Assembly (NCBI RefSeq): GCF_954871325.1
Contig: NC_088776.1
Span: 53,462,569-53,526,568, forward strand
From: Gordionus sp. m RMFG-2023
Lineage: Eukaryota > Nematomorpha > Gordioida > Chordodea > Parachordodidae
Direction: 5' to 3'
DNA length: 64,000 nucleotides
The notes under the pieces are model-generated. The model saw only the letters and a program-made list of their open reading frames with translations. It was not told where the DNA came from and made no database searches. The translations under genes and the position numbers were made by a program. Shown piece after piece: positions 36,976 through 49,862 of this stretch. Position 1 is the stretch's first letter. Each line of letters begins with the position of its first letter.

Positions 36976-37639
36976 TTTACCCCATAACTTAGTCGGAATA
37001 TTTTATAACAAAAAAAAATTACCTGCATCAGGATCTATTAATTATTTTATTTATATTTTTGGTTATAAACTAAATTATTTTTATTTTTCTCCTTATTATA
37101 AAGTTCACGAATTTACCGTTAAAATATAATTTCGAGTCAAACGGTATTTACAAGCTTAGCTTCCAGTTTAAGGTATGCGACATGTGGTTCGACACTATAG
37201 AAACTATTAAACACGTCAAAATAGGTATTAAAATTTTTTTTACATATTAAAAGGAGTTAGAATTTATTTTGATTAGGTCCTATTTTAATCATTATTTCTT
37301 CCTTTCAAGCTAAAAGAAAAGGATTTTAATATGGGATAAGTAGTTTCTTAGTATCGTAGGGTTTATAGAATAAATGGAAGAAAAATTTTTTTTTTAGAAA
37401 ACATAAATTAAATTTAAAAAAAACTAAGATAAAATATCATATATAATTTGATAATCTGTCTATTTATTTTGTTGGAAAAAATTAAATAATTCCTTTTTGA
37501 TTTTCTCATATCGATTCAAAAATTTTCAATTATAAAAAAAACTTGTATAGATAATAGACCTCTCAATAAATACTATGGTAAATTCTTCTTCTTTTTTCAA
37601 AATTTATTATTTTAGACCATGAACTTTGAATTATTTTTA

Positions 37640-37866
<227 letters not shown>

Positions 37867-38773
37867 ATTTATGATATAACATTGAGGTTAGTCATAAACC
37901 ATTTTGTCAAATTTTCTAAACCATTGGATTTATTAATTTATTTTAGTGAAACATGATATTTATAGGATAAATTTAGTAATTAATTTTTAAAATTATAATT
38001 TCAAACATTAAAAAATAATTTCTATTTAATAAACTATTAGGAGATATAAAATACTTAAATTTTAATATAAGTAATTCATAAAATAACCAAAAATTTTTAA
38101 AAATTGATTTATATTTAAATAATAGCTACATATTTTTTTGGAAATTGACATTTTTAAAAAATTATCCCAAATCGAGACGTTTAACAATGATAAGCAAGTC
38201 CCGCTATAACTAGATTTGTCCATCATATTAAAACAATATTAAACACCATTTGGTTTATTAAACGATAAAATTTATTATCTTATATAAGTAATTAATTATT
38301 TAAAAATATTTTTGTTTATAGATGCATTTTAGTAAAATCGATATTTATATATAATTGATATCCTAATGTCTTTAAATAAATAATAGTTATAAATAGTTTG
38401 ACATACTCAAGGATTTAACTAGCCCCAGTCTCCCCTACTGGTACAGAGATTATTTATAATATTTAAATGAGTTGACAAAATCAATACATAGTTTCCTAAA
38501 ACTTTAAACAACTTAACCTATCACGAAGAAACTTTAAATAAATTGAGCGATGATTAAACGTAAAAACGTAATATCAAATTTTTAATATATCCATATATCA
38601 AATGAAGACTAATAAATAATATTGTGATATTTTTTTAATCATTTTTCTAGGTTTTAGGTATGGATAATAGGAGTAAAGATGTGATAGATATCTTTTATAA
38701 AATAATATTTTGTATGTAATAAATGACAAACAATAAAAGATTGACGTTGTGAATGCATTTGCATCAATGAAGG
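37867..38773. other. AT-rich stretch with a MITE remnant
   Basis: Near 38100-38195 is the right part of a TAGTGTTGTT-type hairpin MITE. No gene seen. Confidence 0.5.
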
Positions 38774-39944
38774 CATAGGCGTAGCCAAGGGGGGGGGATG
38801 GGAAATTCCTCCCCCCCCTTCAGAAATTTATCACTTTTTGTGAATATCATTTTAAGCTAATAAAAAATATCTTCCTTAGTCCTCCCCCCACTCCCTGAGC
38901 CCCAACGGTGTATGCATATATCTTAAGCAATAATTTGAATGAAAGAATGTAAAAGTTGATATTTTTTTATAAAACTATTCATCATAATTTATACATTATG
39001 GAAAAAAGCATTTATATATAAAAAAAGTGAACAAAAAATGTTTTTCAAGAAATGGAATATAAGCCAAAGATAAGTCTTAAGACAAAAGTGAAATGTATTA
39101 TAATTATTAATAATAGATCCATAAAATTACTAAATAATATAATATATCAAATATAATTTTTTATAAAGTGAGAATTAATTTATCCTAATAAAAGTAAAAT
39201 ATAATTATAAAACTATTAATAATATTAAATCATAAATTAAATAAAAAAATTAAAGCATAATACAAACAGTGGAATATTATATGACTTAGATTTACAGTAT
39301 ATCTAATTTTATCAATTATCATATGACAATCAAATCATTTTTACCAATATATCGAATTATATATTTTGTAGAAAACATATTGATAAGGACATCAGAAAAT
39401 ATCTTTTAAAGACATTGTGGGATGAATAATATGAAGATAACTTTTTAATATCAATAATTATTTAAATAGATGGCGTTAAATAATTGAATGCAAATTGTTG
39501 CTATATATTAAGAGCATTGATTAGGAAAATTTGTTAAAATATTAACCGTAATATATTCTCTAACTGTCAAATATGTCTGTACAAGATAGGATTTTGTAAC
39601 CAATTCTATATAATAGAGGAATATAAACTAAATGTCTACTAACTTTTTATAAATATATTTCTTAAACTTGTTTCGAATAAATTATCACCATGATTTTATA
39701 TTAATGTATATATAAGTAATTTATTATATTTTATATAAATAAATAAAAATATATTTCATATTTGTTCCAGGCTTATTTTTTTTATTAAAATTAACGTCCT
39801 ATCTTGTAAAAATATTTTATAACTAAATATAGACTAAGGTAACCTGGCCGAAGACCCGCCAAAAGTGGGAAAATGTAGTCTGAGGGTGAAGCCCCCAGAA
39901 ATTTTTTAATTTCCCCCCTTAGGAAAATCCTGGCTACGCCTATG
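38774..39944. mobile_element. Non-autonomous hAT element, CATAGGCGTAGCC type
   Basis: Inverted ends CATAGGCGTAGCCA and TGGCTACGCCTATG; flanking octamers aatgaagg and aatgcaag match at 6 of 8 positions. GGGGGGG and CCCCCCC runs lie just inside the ends. Interior is AT-rich with no transposase. Confidence 0.85.
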
Positions 39945-40009
39945 AATGCAAGTGGAGGGCTATACCACCAGTGAATTAAGGATATTCCATCAGGGAGTTT
40001 TTCATCGGT

Positions 40010-40017
40010 TATAAATA
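40010..40017 (+). promoter_or_regulatory. TATA box of the small secreted-protein gene
   Basis: TATAAATA lies 53 bp upstream of the ATG at 40070, allowing a start site about 30 bp downstream and a short 5' leader. Confidence 0.45.
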
Positions 40018-40069
40018 AACCTGTTTGTTCAAATCTCGATGGAATGCCTGCAGATTTAGGTCAAACAAA

Positions 40070-40467
40070 ATGAAATCTCGACAAAAGCTGCAATGTCTAC
40101 CTTTACTAGCTAGTTTTACAGTGTTTACATACATACGGTAGAACAATTTCATAATTGAGTGGTGTTAGCGGAAAGCAGCAAATCGAGATTTTTGGAGGGT
40201 ATAGTTTCCAGAAACTGAAAAACTGTATGCTAGCCATCATAAAGACTCGATTTTAGATTACCGACCAAGCTTGCATTGAGTGAAATATCCCAATCTTTCT
40301 GTGAACACGAGGAAGATCGTGGAGTGTTTAAACAGCGAAATTGTCCCATATGGCATGGACCACGGTTAGCAAGAGTCAGAAAAGGGAGAAAAGCTGGCGA
40401 ATGTATGGATCAGATGAGAGACTGTGCTTGCATGGAAATGAGGTTTGTAACCACAAATTATGAATAA
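40070..40467 (+). CDS. Small secreted Cys-containing protein, two exons
   Basis: Exon 1 (40070-40137) starts at ATG and encodes a basic N-terminus followed by a hydrophobic run (MKSRQKLQCLPLLASFTVFT), a plausible signal peptide. It ends CG|GTAGAA after two bases of a codon. Exon 2 (40257-40467) follows acceptor CTCGATTTTAG and contributes one base, so the frame joins exactly over a 119-bp intron. Total 92 residues. The mature part is charged, with five cysteines in FCEHEE, NCPIWHGP, GECMDQM and RDCACME. AATAAA overlaps the stop and a TATA box precedes the ATG, so this is a compact complete gene model. The region is less AT-rich than its surroundings. No known family recognised; a secreted peptide or effector is an inference. 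Confidence 0.55.
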
Positions 40468-40468
40468 A
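40463..40468 (+). promoter_or_regulatory. Polyadenylation signal AATAAA
   Basis: AATAAA overlaps the TAA stop codon of the two-exon gene. Confidence 0.4.
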
Positions 40469-40934
40469 GCGTAGATTAAGGATCTCTACAGCAAGAGCTT
40501 TGTTTCAAATAATTTTTAATGTATCAAGAAATTTAAAATTGAGTATCGAAGAGCGTAAAGAATTTTAGAAATGTAATAATTGAGGAGAAAAGAGTTTGAT
40601 CATGAGTAAAATGCTTGGAGGTGTTTTTAAAATGGAGTAAGCTAGATGATGCGTTAGTGAAGTGATTTATGGATTCTAAACCACTAATTTGGGAGCCGAG
40701 ATGAGTGAGGAACTAGAGTTCGGTTGTATGGAAGTTATGGGGATGGAACAATATATCTTTTACAGATTCGAAAAATATAAAGATATATAATTATTTATAA
40801 ATTAAACATGCTTATTTTTGCTTATGACGATTTCTCAAAATATCTTCAAACTCTAAATAATAGAAAAATTCTTAATTATGATAATTACCTCTTTTTAATT
40901 GCATTATAATAAACTAACTAAGTTATCCTCCGGG
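40468..40934. other. Downstream region, nothing recognised
   Basis: Moderately complex sequence to about 40750, then AT-rich. No gene or repeat that I recognise. Confidence 0.4.
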
Positions 40935-41110
40935 ATACTACTCGGCTATTGAAAAGGCAGATGTTCTTAAAACAAATATACTGGCCTCACAAACACATAT
41001 TTATACCAATAGTTGCCAACACTTTAGGCATGATCGGAAATGAGGGCCTTAATTTTATTAAAACCATAGACAATAGAGGAAACAGATTACAAACGACTCC
41101 AATGAAGAAT
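40935..41110 (+). pseudogene. Second fragment of the retrotransposon C-terminal domain
   Basis: Reads HIFIPIVANTLGMIGNEGL then NFIKTID, matching the conserved FxPIAVETLGxxGxEAxxFIxxL segment of the same domain family as at 16400-17240. An upstream piece, EKADVLKTNI, is in another frame. Truncated at both ends. Confidence 0.6.
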
Positions 41111-43778
41111 AACTCTACTCTAGGGTGATATCTAACACCTTTTTTAAAGTTCTTTTCAATGTTTTTTGAATATATTTTTATGATTTTTATATATTCTTAT
41201 TTGTTTTTTAAATATATATTTCATTTTTGATATCATCTAAATTAAAATCGTTTTTAAAAAATCTATTCATAATTAAAAAATAGTCTAATGTGTATATATC
41301 TGAGCAATTAACACTATCTAAATCTGAGTATTCCAATATATCGCAACAATTGCTATTTTTTCTTAGAAATTTTTTTTTTATACCTGATCATTAAAAATTT
41401 AGAGAATTTATTATTTTTTTCTTAGCGTTCATTATTTATTTTGTGCATATATAAGCATACATTATCCATATCAAATTCATAACCTCAAAATTTACATTTT
41501 AATTCTATGGCAACACTTGAAATGAATTTGTATAATTAATAAAATATTAAAATAGTTTGTGTTTAAATAGTGAATGATAAGCGTGACTTAAAAATAGATA
41601 TGATATAGATATTTTTTTACTTCTTGTACAATTTATTTCTGGATATTTTTAATTTTCAAAATAATTTTAATAATAATATTTTAATTTATTATCTACATGA
41701 TGATAAGCCTTAATTCGTAATATTTTTAAATTAAATAAAGAAACAATTTAAAAAATAGCAAAGTTTCTACACAATTTAATTATTATTATTAGATTCCAAT
41801 TCTATAATATTCGCCAATATATCGACTTACAGAACTAAACCAAGCTTACTCATAATGGTCTTTCCAAGAAGTTTAAAGGGTATGATTTTAAATGTAATGG
41901 TTTATTTCAATAAAAAAATTAATTATTTTATGGGTAAAATATTAAATAATTATTTAATGTGCCACATGGCACCACATGGCATGTCAAATTTACCAGATTA
42001 AGTAATAGATGAGAAGTTATTTGTCATTTGATTATTTTATTAAATTTTCCTATATTAATATGTCTAAAAACTTATTATAAATAATAAAATAAATACAATA
42101 ATATATATTTATTATTGATAGCTATATTTTTTTATTCCATACCATTATAAATTTTTTGTTTACAAAACTTTATTTAAATGGCTGAAATCTTTATATTTAT
42201 TAGATTATGATTTTAGCTGAATAGCAGACACAAATGTCTAAATCTCTTTCATTTTTAGCGCTAATTGTTTCAGATTTTGTAAAAAGATATATTTCTCATA
42301 TATTGTACCTTATGTTTATTTAGTAACGGGATCCCCATATTTAAATATCGATCAAAAACAAATGAGACATTTCGCAATTACTAGACAATCTATTAAATTT
42401 GTTAGATGTTATTATTCATTCAGAAAATTTTCTAGGGTCTCAAATCATTATAAGAGCTAAACAGAAATGGTTTAAATGGCTAATAAAAGCTCATTAAATT
42501 GCATAGAAAAGAATTATTAAAATTTTATAAAAAAATATAAAAAATTTAAAATTAGATTGAAATTGTGTAATGTGCGTTGCGTACAAAGTTATAACTATAG
42601 TAAAAAAACGCATACACTAGATAAAGCATACCAAATGTTTCCTAATCGATATATTCAAGTTGTGCTAAGAATGGTCCATTTTATATGAGCACATATTGTG
42701 AAGATTAATTTTTATAAAAATTTACATTTGTAAATAATAAGTGTTCATCTTAACTTTAAAGATTAGTGTTTTGTATGTTAAATTTTATATTTATCTTCCT
42801 ACCCCAAGAGTCTTGCTATCTTCAGAGTCTCAGAAAATAAAAAAAGTACTATCTTAAATTATACCTTTATAGCGCCCATAGTTGCTTGGGGTTTTTTTTT
42901 ATTTTATAGTTTAATCATGTAAAAGATAGCATTAGGGTCTAAAGTTATTTAAAGAGTATAAGACTAAATTTCTTTTGCTATTTTAATATTTATTCATTAA
43001 GGTAATATGATATAGTAAATTAATTTTAAAAAATATATGGACTTTATTTTAAAATAAATAGAATATTTATTTTGTATACTTTATGTTTAGAATTATGGAA
43101 CAACAAATTTTTGAAATACATAAAATTTCAACATACAATATATTTACCAAAATAAGTGGTCTATCTATGTTGTTAATAAAAAATTTTATTTTAATTAGAA
43201 TCACTCAGAAATGGAAAAATGTCTAAACGGAATTGCAGTTTGACCTTAGTTGTGGTAGCTTATGATCAAAGATCTAACCAAACTGAAGGTTAGATAACAT
43301 ATTTTACCAAAAAGTGTTTTATACCATTTTGTGAATTTAACTTTAACTATCTGAAATAAAATCGTTTTAAAGCAGAGTAGGTATGGTTTAAAGTTTAAAT
43401 TTTGAAAAAATATTGCTCAAATTAGTAAGATGAGGTGTTTATACAAATTGAATTAATCGAAATATTATTCTTGCAATATGATTTCCTATTAAAATAATTT
43501 TTTTTTAAATTCTTTAATTTTGATATTTTCAAAATCATTTAGAACGAAATATAACTTATATTATCTCATATAAAACGCCTCAAATGAATAGACCTAACGG
43601 TAAATACATAATCCACCAGAAAACTAGATCTAAAAGTAATATTTAATATAACAACATCAGAATTTGTTTTTTCATAATTAGAGTATAATAATATTTTTAC
43701 AATTATTCAAATTAGTTTTATTTTCGAATTTATCCCAATAATCATTTTTATTTTATAATTCATATATAGCTTTTTTGA
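41111..43778. other. AT-rich stretch, no confident gene
   Basis: A 43-codon ATG frame (43095-43226, MEQQIFEIHKI...) and a short phase-1 frame after CCTACCCCAAG (42803) are visible, both within chance expectation. Upstream exons of the 44 kb gene should lie here or further left but were not identified. Confidence 0.4.
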
Positions 43779-44100
43779 GATAATGATATATGACGTTAGT
43801 CTAACTGCTAAATAACGATTAATATTTATATTTAATATATAATAACGGAATCACGTCGTCGAGTACTATCTACTAGATATCACCCACGAAAGCATCTAAT
43901 TAACCCAGAAGAATAATGATCAGTGCTAGATTCAAATCCAGAACAATCAAATTGTTATATATAGACTGAGCCGACTAGGCCACAAATTGTTCGAATGCAT
44001 CAAAATTTTTTGTATATTAGGATAAAATTACAACGCCATCTAATATTTTAATGAAACACATAAAAAAAATTAAGAACTATCAACGTCATACATCATTACC
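43779..44100. mobile_element. tRNA-carrying MITE, diverged copy 3
   Basis: Ends GATAATGATATATGACGTTA and a near-complement CAACGTCATACATCATTACC. The interior keeps AACGGAATCACG-CGTCGAGT and a tRNA-like segment on the - strand with GGATTTGAATC in place of the B box and TGGCCTAGTCGGC as A box. A target duplication is no longer clear. Clearly a distinct subfamily of the elements at 4282 and 26015. Confidence 0.7.
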
Positions 44101-44282
44101 CCCATTTTCATAATGACACATTGACTTTTCAAAGACAGAGTGATTTTTTTAAATTGTGTCCATTCGGATTTAAACCTATTCAATTTAAAAAAAAACATCA
44201 TGAAATTGCAAAAGGCCAAAATGTGTTTATAAATAAAGAAACTATACGATTAAAAAAAGATATATAATATAATATGTAATAG

Positions 44283-44830
44283 GGCCAAGGGACATTCCTA
44301 AAGCGAATTTCGGTAAAATTTGATTATATTATTTAATATTAAACATTTTTTATTATGTACTTATTGCAAAAAATATAGAAAATTTAGAGGAATTTTTGCA
44401 AGGAATAGAAGGTATAAATATATACACCTATTTTTTATAAATTTTTGCTTTGATAATCTAAAGCAATTTGTTACTTATTAAAAATAGAAATATATAATAG
44501 GTTTTAGAATATGGAGTATGCTTTGCATATTTGTGATATTGATTATTTTATAATATTAGAATTTTAAATTTGTTATTTATTCAAGGAGAGCCTAATCTTG
44601 TCCATTTTCCTCAAGGTATTATATTTATCGATTTTTACAATAACATCCTTTATATTTACATAATATTTTTTACCATTCCCTATTTATATATGCAGAGTTG
44701 AATCCTGCTGCCATTGAAGGTTTTAACATATAATATTTTAATTAAGATTTTATTTTATTTACCATAATTTATATTTGCTTAATATAATTTTAGATTTTTT
44801 GCAGCTTATTCAAGATATTGGGGCCAATGA
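44283..44830 (+). CDS. Micro-exon gene, 3' end (four micro-exons plus terminal exon)
   Basis: Five consecutive exon candidates join in one open frame, all introns phase 1: 44283-44312 (30 nt, PRDIPKANF), 44379-44411 (33 nt, NLEEFLQGIE; or 24 nt from 44388 using a second acceptor, also in frame), 44586-44615 (30 nt, EPNLVHFPQ), 44696-44719 (24 nt, LNPAAIE) and 44805-44830 (YSRYWGQ, stop TGA). Junction codons give Glu, Gly, Glu and Ala. Introns are 66, 174, 80 and 85 bp. Several acceptors are good (TATATATGCAG, GATTTTTTGCAG) and all donors are G|GT. Exons are visibly less AT-rich than introns. AATAAA occurs near 45017. Upstream exons are missing, perhaps left of the MITE at 43779. No known family. 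Confidence 0.6.
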
Positions 44831-45289
44831 TGCAGTAGGTTTATGGGCGATGTATTTTCTTTCATGAACATATTTCAAATCTCGTTTTAGATATGTTCTA
44901 TTATTCTATATTTTGATTATACAGTGAAAAATATATAATATATTAATTAAAAACAAAAAAATTTAGACAAAGCATATTTATTAATCGATTAAAGAATATA
45001 ATGAAAAATAAAAAGAATAAATAATGTTTAAAAATCAATTGTTTATTTATAAAATATATTTTAAGCAAAAATTAATTTTTAAAAAAATTTACAATTTATT
45101 AACTTTTTAAAACTCCAACTATTTTTTGTAAAACACTTATGGGATTTGTTATGAATAAAAAATCTTTCAAGAAATTTTAAATATTAATATTTGTTAGGAT
45201 TTATTTTCTTTAATTTAAATTCAATTTATTTCGATAAAAATATGTTTATATATTTCATTTTATTATAAAATCATAATATATAAAATCAT

Positions 45290-45790
45290 TCCATATGTTA
45301 TTTGAATTCGAAGATCGACTGTGATAACACAACCCAGAATAATGCACCATTATAAGCTCCTTTAATTTTATAATGAATTCCTTCTCTGATTCCAAAAGAA
45401 TACTAACAACATTTTTACTTTTCGAGGATGGGATCTTTATCCTCGGGAGACCCTATGCGTATTTCATCTGTCAGAATCTTTCCAGATCTTTTATTCGTCC
45501 AGTTAATATTTTTTATATATTCTTATTGTTGCCCAATTTTTAGGACTATCAAGTGGTAAATTTTTTACTAATGTCTTTTATCGTAAAAGTATTAGCCGTT
45601 AATAAGTCAATAATATTTCTTTCAATGATAGATGAATTTTTTTCCTTATTTCCTTTATTTTGAATAGTGCATTTACCGAAAATGTATATCGTCTTAATTT
45701 ATGAACTGGCGCTGTAAACATTCCAATATATTTAGCCATATCTTTAACTTTCATTTGTTGATTTTCCGGTTAAGAAAACATTTTACTAAC
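45290..45790 (-). pseudogene. Tc1/mariner-type transposase relic
   Basis: The - strand shows a helix-turn-helix-like segment (MKVKDMAKYIGMFTAP, about 45745), then SSIIERNIIDLLTANT and TIKDISKKF (about 45590-45650), DKDPIL (about 45435) followed by SKNVVSILLES, and GAYNGALFWVV (about 45325-45355). The order matches IS630/Tc1/mariner DDE transposases, whose core has ...QDPxL...SKGKNISL...GAYNGxLF. The first two catalytic acidic residues are deleted or out of frame. No terminal repeats seen. Confidence 0.55.
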
Positions 45791-48494
45791 TATGTTGATT
45801 TTTTCCTTATTCCAATATTAATATATTTTTCTGGGTCTTGAAATAGTAGATCAGGTTTGGTAGTTTGTATTTACGTTAGAATTGATGATAATAAATTATT
45901 TAATATTCAAAGAAATTTTTTAGAAATAATTGTTTTTACATAAAATATATTTGATAAATAAACAATTAATTATTGTAACATTATTTACCCCTTCTATTTT
46001 TCATTATATTCTTTATTCGAATATTAAGCTCTGTTTAAAATTTTTGTTTCTAATTAATATATTACATATTTTTCTCTAAAATATAGATTTGATATTTTTA
46101 AAACTGTAATTTTCATAGGATCCCATTAATTTTATTGTATCTAAGGTAAAGAATATCCTTCGTGATATCCAGATCCAATTTCACAAATCAATTTTTAGAC
46201 AATTTACAGAATATAGCAATTTATTATTTTAACCAAAAGCTTTGATACTTTTTGAAAAAAATTTATTAAGATAAACGAAAGAAATTTATTTATCTAGAAC
46301 TAGTTTTATAATATAGTCAAACTGTCTAATTTGGGCCTCGTTGTGACCAAGAAATTTAACTATTATCAAATTATTTTTTTACTTCTAATTCATCAAAATC
46401 TTGAATAAAATTAGTGATGTTAACATAAATGTCTTATTTTTTCAACTTTAAATCAATTTTTAGGTGCGTTTTTATATCTTAAGAATCAGATTTTAACGAA
46501 AATGTATTTCAGCATGTTAATAGTAGGAGAGAGGTGGTATGACTCATCATTATTTTGTTTTTTCAAGAAGAGAATTTGGGTTTAATTGAACAAAATGAAT
46601 ATCAATAATCCTTAGAATTTATAATAAAATTTGAATAATTCTATCCATAATAATTTTGAGTGGTTTTTCTGGTTAGTTAAATGGTTTGTGTTAACTTGCT
46701 ACATACTATGTATAACCATAAGCTATGTGTTAAATGACCATAATATATTATTTAAAAATTTTATTATAAAATATTAGAATATAAAATATTTGTAAAATAA
46801 CCTATGTTAATCTTCATTTTTAAGTTTTTATCATTTAACACTAACTTATTTAATATTATCATAACAACTTAACATCAGACTCATCCAATTAATATAATTT
46901 TATAAAATATTATCTTAATTTATGTTTATTTATTGATATATTTACTGATTTTATAAATTATTACCTTAATTATCTATAAAATTAAAATGCTTATTTCAAT
47001 AATTTATCCATTCATCAATTTATAAATTTGCGATGTATAATAACATAGAATTAATTTATTATATGTATATTATGAATACACAATAACAATGAAAACTATT
47101 TTATTAATTTTATAAATGAGAAACATATAATATATTTATTTACATAAATAAGCAACTAAATATATATTTATATAAGCCGATTCTTCATAATGCATGCATT
47201 TAATTCACTCTTACCTTTCCTTCCTTTTAAATATTCTTTTCTAATATAATGCACAGCCCCTCATTGTTCTTTTCTTTAGATTTAGGAAATTTTAACTCAT
47301 ATTTTCTTTCTAACAAATATTCTTATCTATAAATAATTTTTAGCATGAAATAAATAATCTTTATATAAATTTATTTAATTAAATTCCAACAGGTATTTAT
47401 AATATATAATTAAAATCATTTAAAAACATATTTATATAATTAATAATCTATTTATATAATTATCTAAGAATAATTCGATATATTAATTTAATATAATTAA
47501 AAAATATTTTAACATATGTTATTTTATACTAAACCCTGTTTATGATATGCTAACTTGTATTATATATAATCATATAAATTTCCTCCTGGGTTCATATGAG
47601 AATATTACAAAGTCTCTATGTTTTTGCTTTGCACTTTTTAAAGTTTTTCTAGGAACATTAAATTTAATTAATACTGAAGGTGTGATATTTTTATTAACGA
47701 TTTATATCATCAATTGCCATTGTAATTTATCATTTGCATTTTTATAAATGATATTTTACGCAAACTTTTCATTTCATAATAAATATATAAATATTGGCCA
47801 GTCAATACATCTTCATTATCATTAATTAAATTAAAAATGCTAGCTCTTATTTTTTTGTGAATAATAAATGCCTAAGGATAATATTTATCCAAAATATTAA
47901 TAATCTAAATTAGTAATTATTTAATCAAACAAAAAAAGTTATGAATTTCAGATAATTTTGCTATTTACTTTTAAGTTATTATAATTTCTGCAAAAACTCT
48001 AAGGACCAACGAATTATATTATATTAAGTTCAATTTTTTATAATAAAATTATCTGATATTTATAAGGTAGATACTCTAAACATCCTGGAATACATTTCCT
48101 ATAAAATCAAATTTTTTAAAATTATGCTTAAAATGGATTTAAAGTTAAAATATAACACATTGACCTAATATATACCTAAACTTTTACAAACAATTTATGA
48201 AATAGATGTATTTGTTTGCTTATTGGTTTTATTTATGGCGTATGAATATTGTGAACAGTTTCTTTTGAAATATTAGTCTTTTAGCACATTATATTTTAGG
48301 GTTATGATTTATAAATTTATTTACTATAATTTTTTTAATTATGGCTAACTTTTTATATGAATTTGTTATTTGAAAAAATAGTTTTAAAGAGATAAAAAAA
48401 ATTTATAATATAAATAAATTAGAGTTGTTAAAGTAACTAGGTATTTAGTTAAGTTATTATATTTTGGAGTCATTTTGGTGAGGATGACAGATGA
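45791..48494. other. AT-rich stretch, no confident gene
   Basis: A 66-codon ATG frame (47547-47747) is hydrophobic with several Cys (SLCFCFALFKVFLG) and could be a membrane-protein exon or a composition artefact. Nothing else supported. Confidence 0.45.
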
Positions 48495-48746
48495 CATTTA
48501 AAAATTCAGAAAGATGAAATAGAAATTGTACCATCTCTTCTACAACTATTACAAAACAAAGGGCCTAAATGTAAAAATAACTTGCTCAAGTTTCGAAAAA
48601 TATTTTTGATTTCACAAGAGAAGGTTGGTTGTACAGGAAATATTAGTCTTAAATGTCGTCTCCCATGCCTTCTAAGTCATCTTAGAATTCCTAAACAGCC
48701 AATCTATCGTAACACATCTCTAAGATTAACACATAACTTGTCTTAA
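48495..48746 (+). CDS. 83-codon open frame without ATG, unknown
   Basis: Open from 48495 to TAA at 48744-48746 with protein-like composition: DEIEIVPSLLQLLQNKGP, FLISQEKVGCTGN, LKCRLPCLLSHLRIPK. Possible acceptors at AAATTCAG (48509) and GAAATAG (48520) would make it a terminal exon. Four cysteines. No family recognised. It could be a coding relic or chance, though it is long for this base composition. Confidence 0.35.
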   Translation, partial: HLKIQKDEIEIVPSLLQLLQNKGPKCKNNLLKFRKIFLISQEKVGCTGNISLKCRLPCLLSHLRIPKQPIYRNTSLRLTHNLS

Positions 48747-49862
48747 ATAATTGTAGTAAGTTTTAGTTAAATGTATATGTAACATGATTATTTAAATTAA
48801 TATTATATTGGAGCCCAATTTTGTTTGCTCAACAGCTGCTTCTTCTGGTTTAATTTATTCTGATTTAAAATATAATGTTGTTCTTATATTAATTTTTTAA
48901 ATGGTTTGTTTATTATAGATAAATTTATTTATGGAGAGAAATGCGGATCTTTTAAAAAATTAATAAACCAATAATTAGGCCAAATTAGGCAGATTTGACT
49001 GAATATATAAAGTAGAATTCTTTATAAAAAATTTTGTTGACCTCAAAAAAGAAATTTAAAATGTTAAACAGCTTAATGACCAGTCCTAGAAATATTAAAG
49101 ATGTTTTATTTTTTCAGGACTAAAATTTAGTACAATTATATACTCAAATTTTTACATTCAAAATATAAAATTTTAAATACTGTGTTTTTTATAGTCCAAT
49201 ACGGTAATTTGTTTCAATTTTATAGAATTTTAAAAAAAATAAAAAACTTTACTTCAAGCGGCATATCTGATTGATCCCGTAGGAACAGGTTCCATAATCT
49301 ATAAAATTATATATATAGCCATACAATATTCATCACGACTTTTCATTATCTAAAAATTTATATAATTTGGATTTATCACAAGATTCGTCAAATTAATGGA
49401 TATTTTCTTATTAATTTCAAAGAGGTATAGAAAGAGTTACATCATGTTATAACAAGTTTAATCAGATATCCAATTTTTCATTAAAATTTGACATGGGACA
49501 ATTTACACTTACAAAGTGTAAACTTTGTATTACTTTTCTTTATTAGTGTAAAAAATGTATCAAATTGGAGCCAAGGTGAGCTTTACTCATCTTCATCTGA
49601 AGAATTTGTAGAATTGACATAATATTCTTTATAAAATAAATTAAAATATTAATAAAAATCAAAATTTACATTTCTTGATTAATTTAATATTAATTAGATT
49701 AACAAACTTGACTAACAAAGAAAATTTAAAATAAAAATAAATAAATTTGGAGGTTGTTGTGAATTAAAAACTCGGCTTAAATTATATGTAAAATTTAAAA
49801 AATAAATAAACATATATATAATACAATAAAATATGTTCTTTTCCATATTTTTTAGGCGTTAA

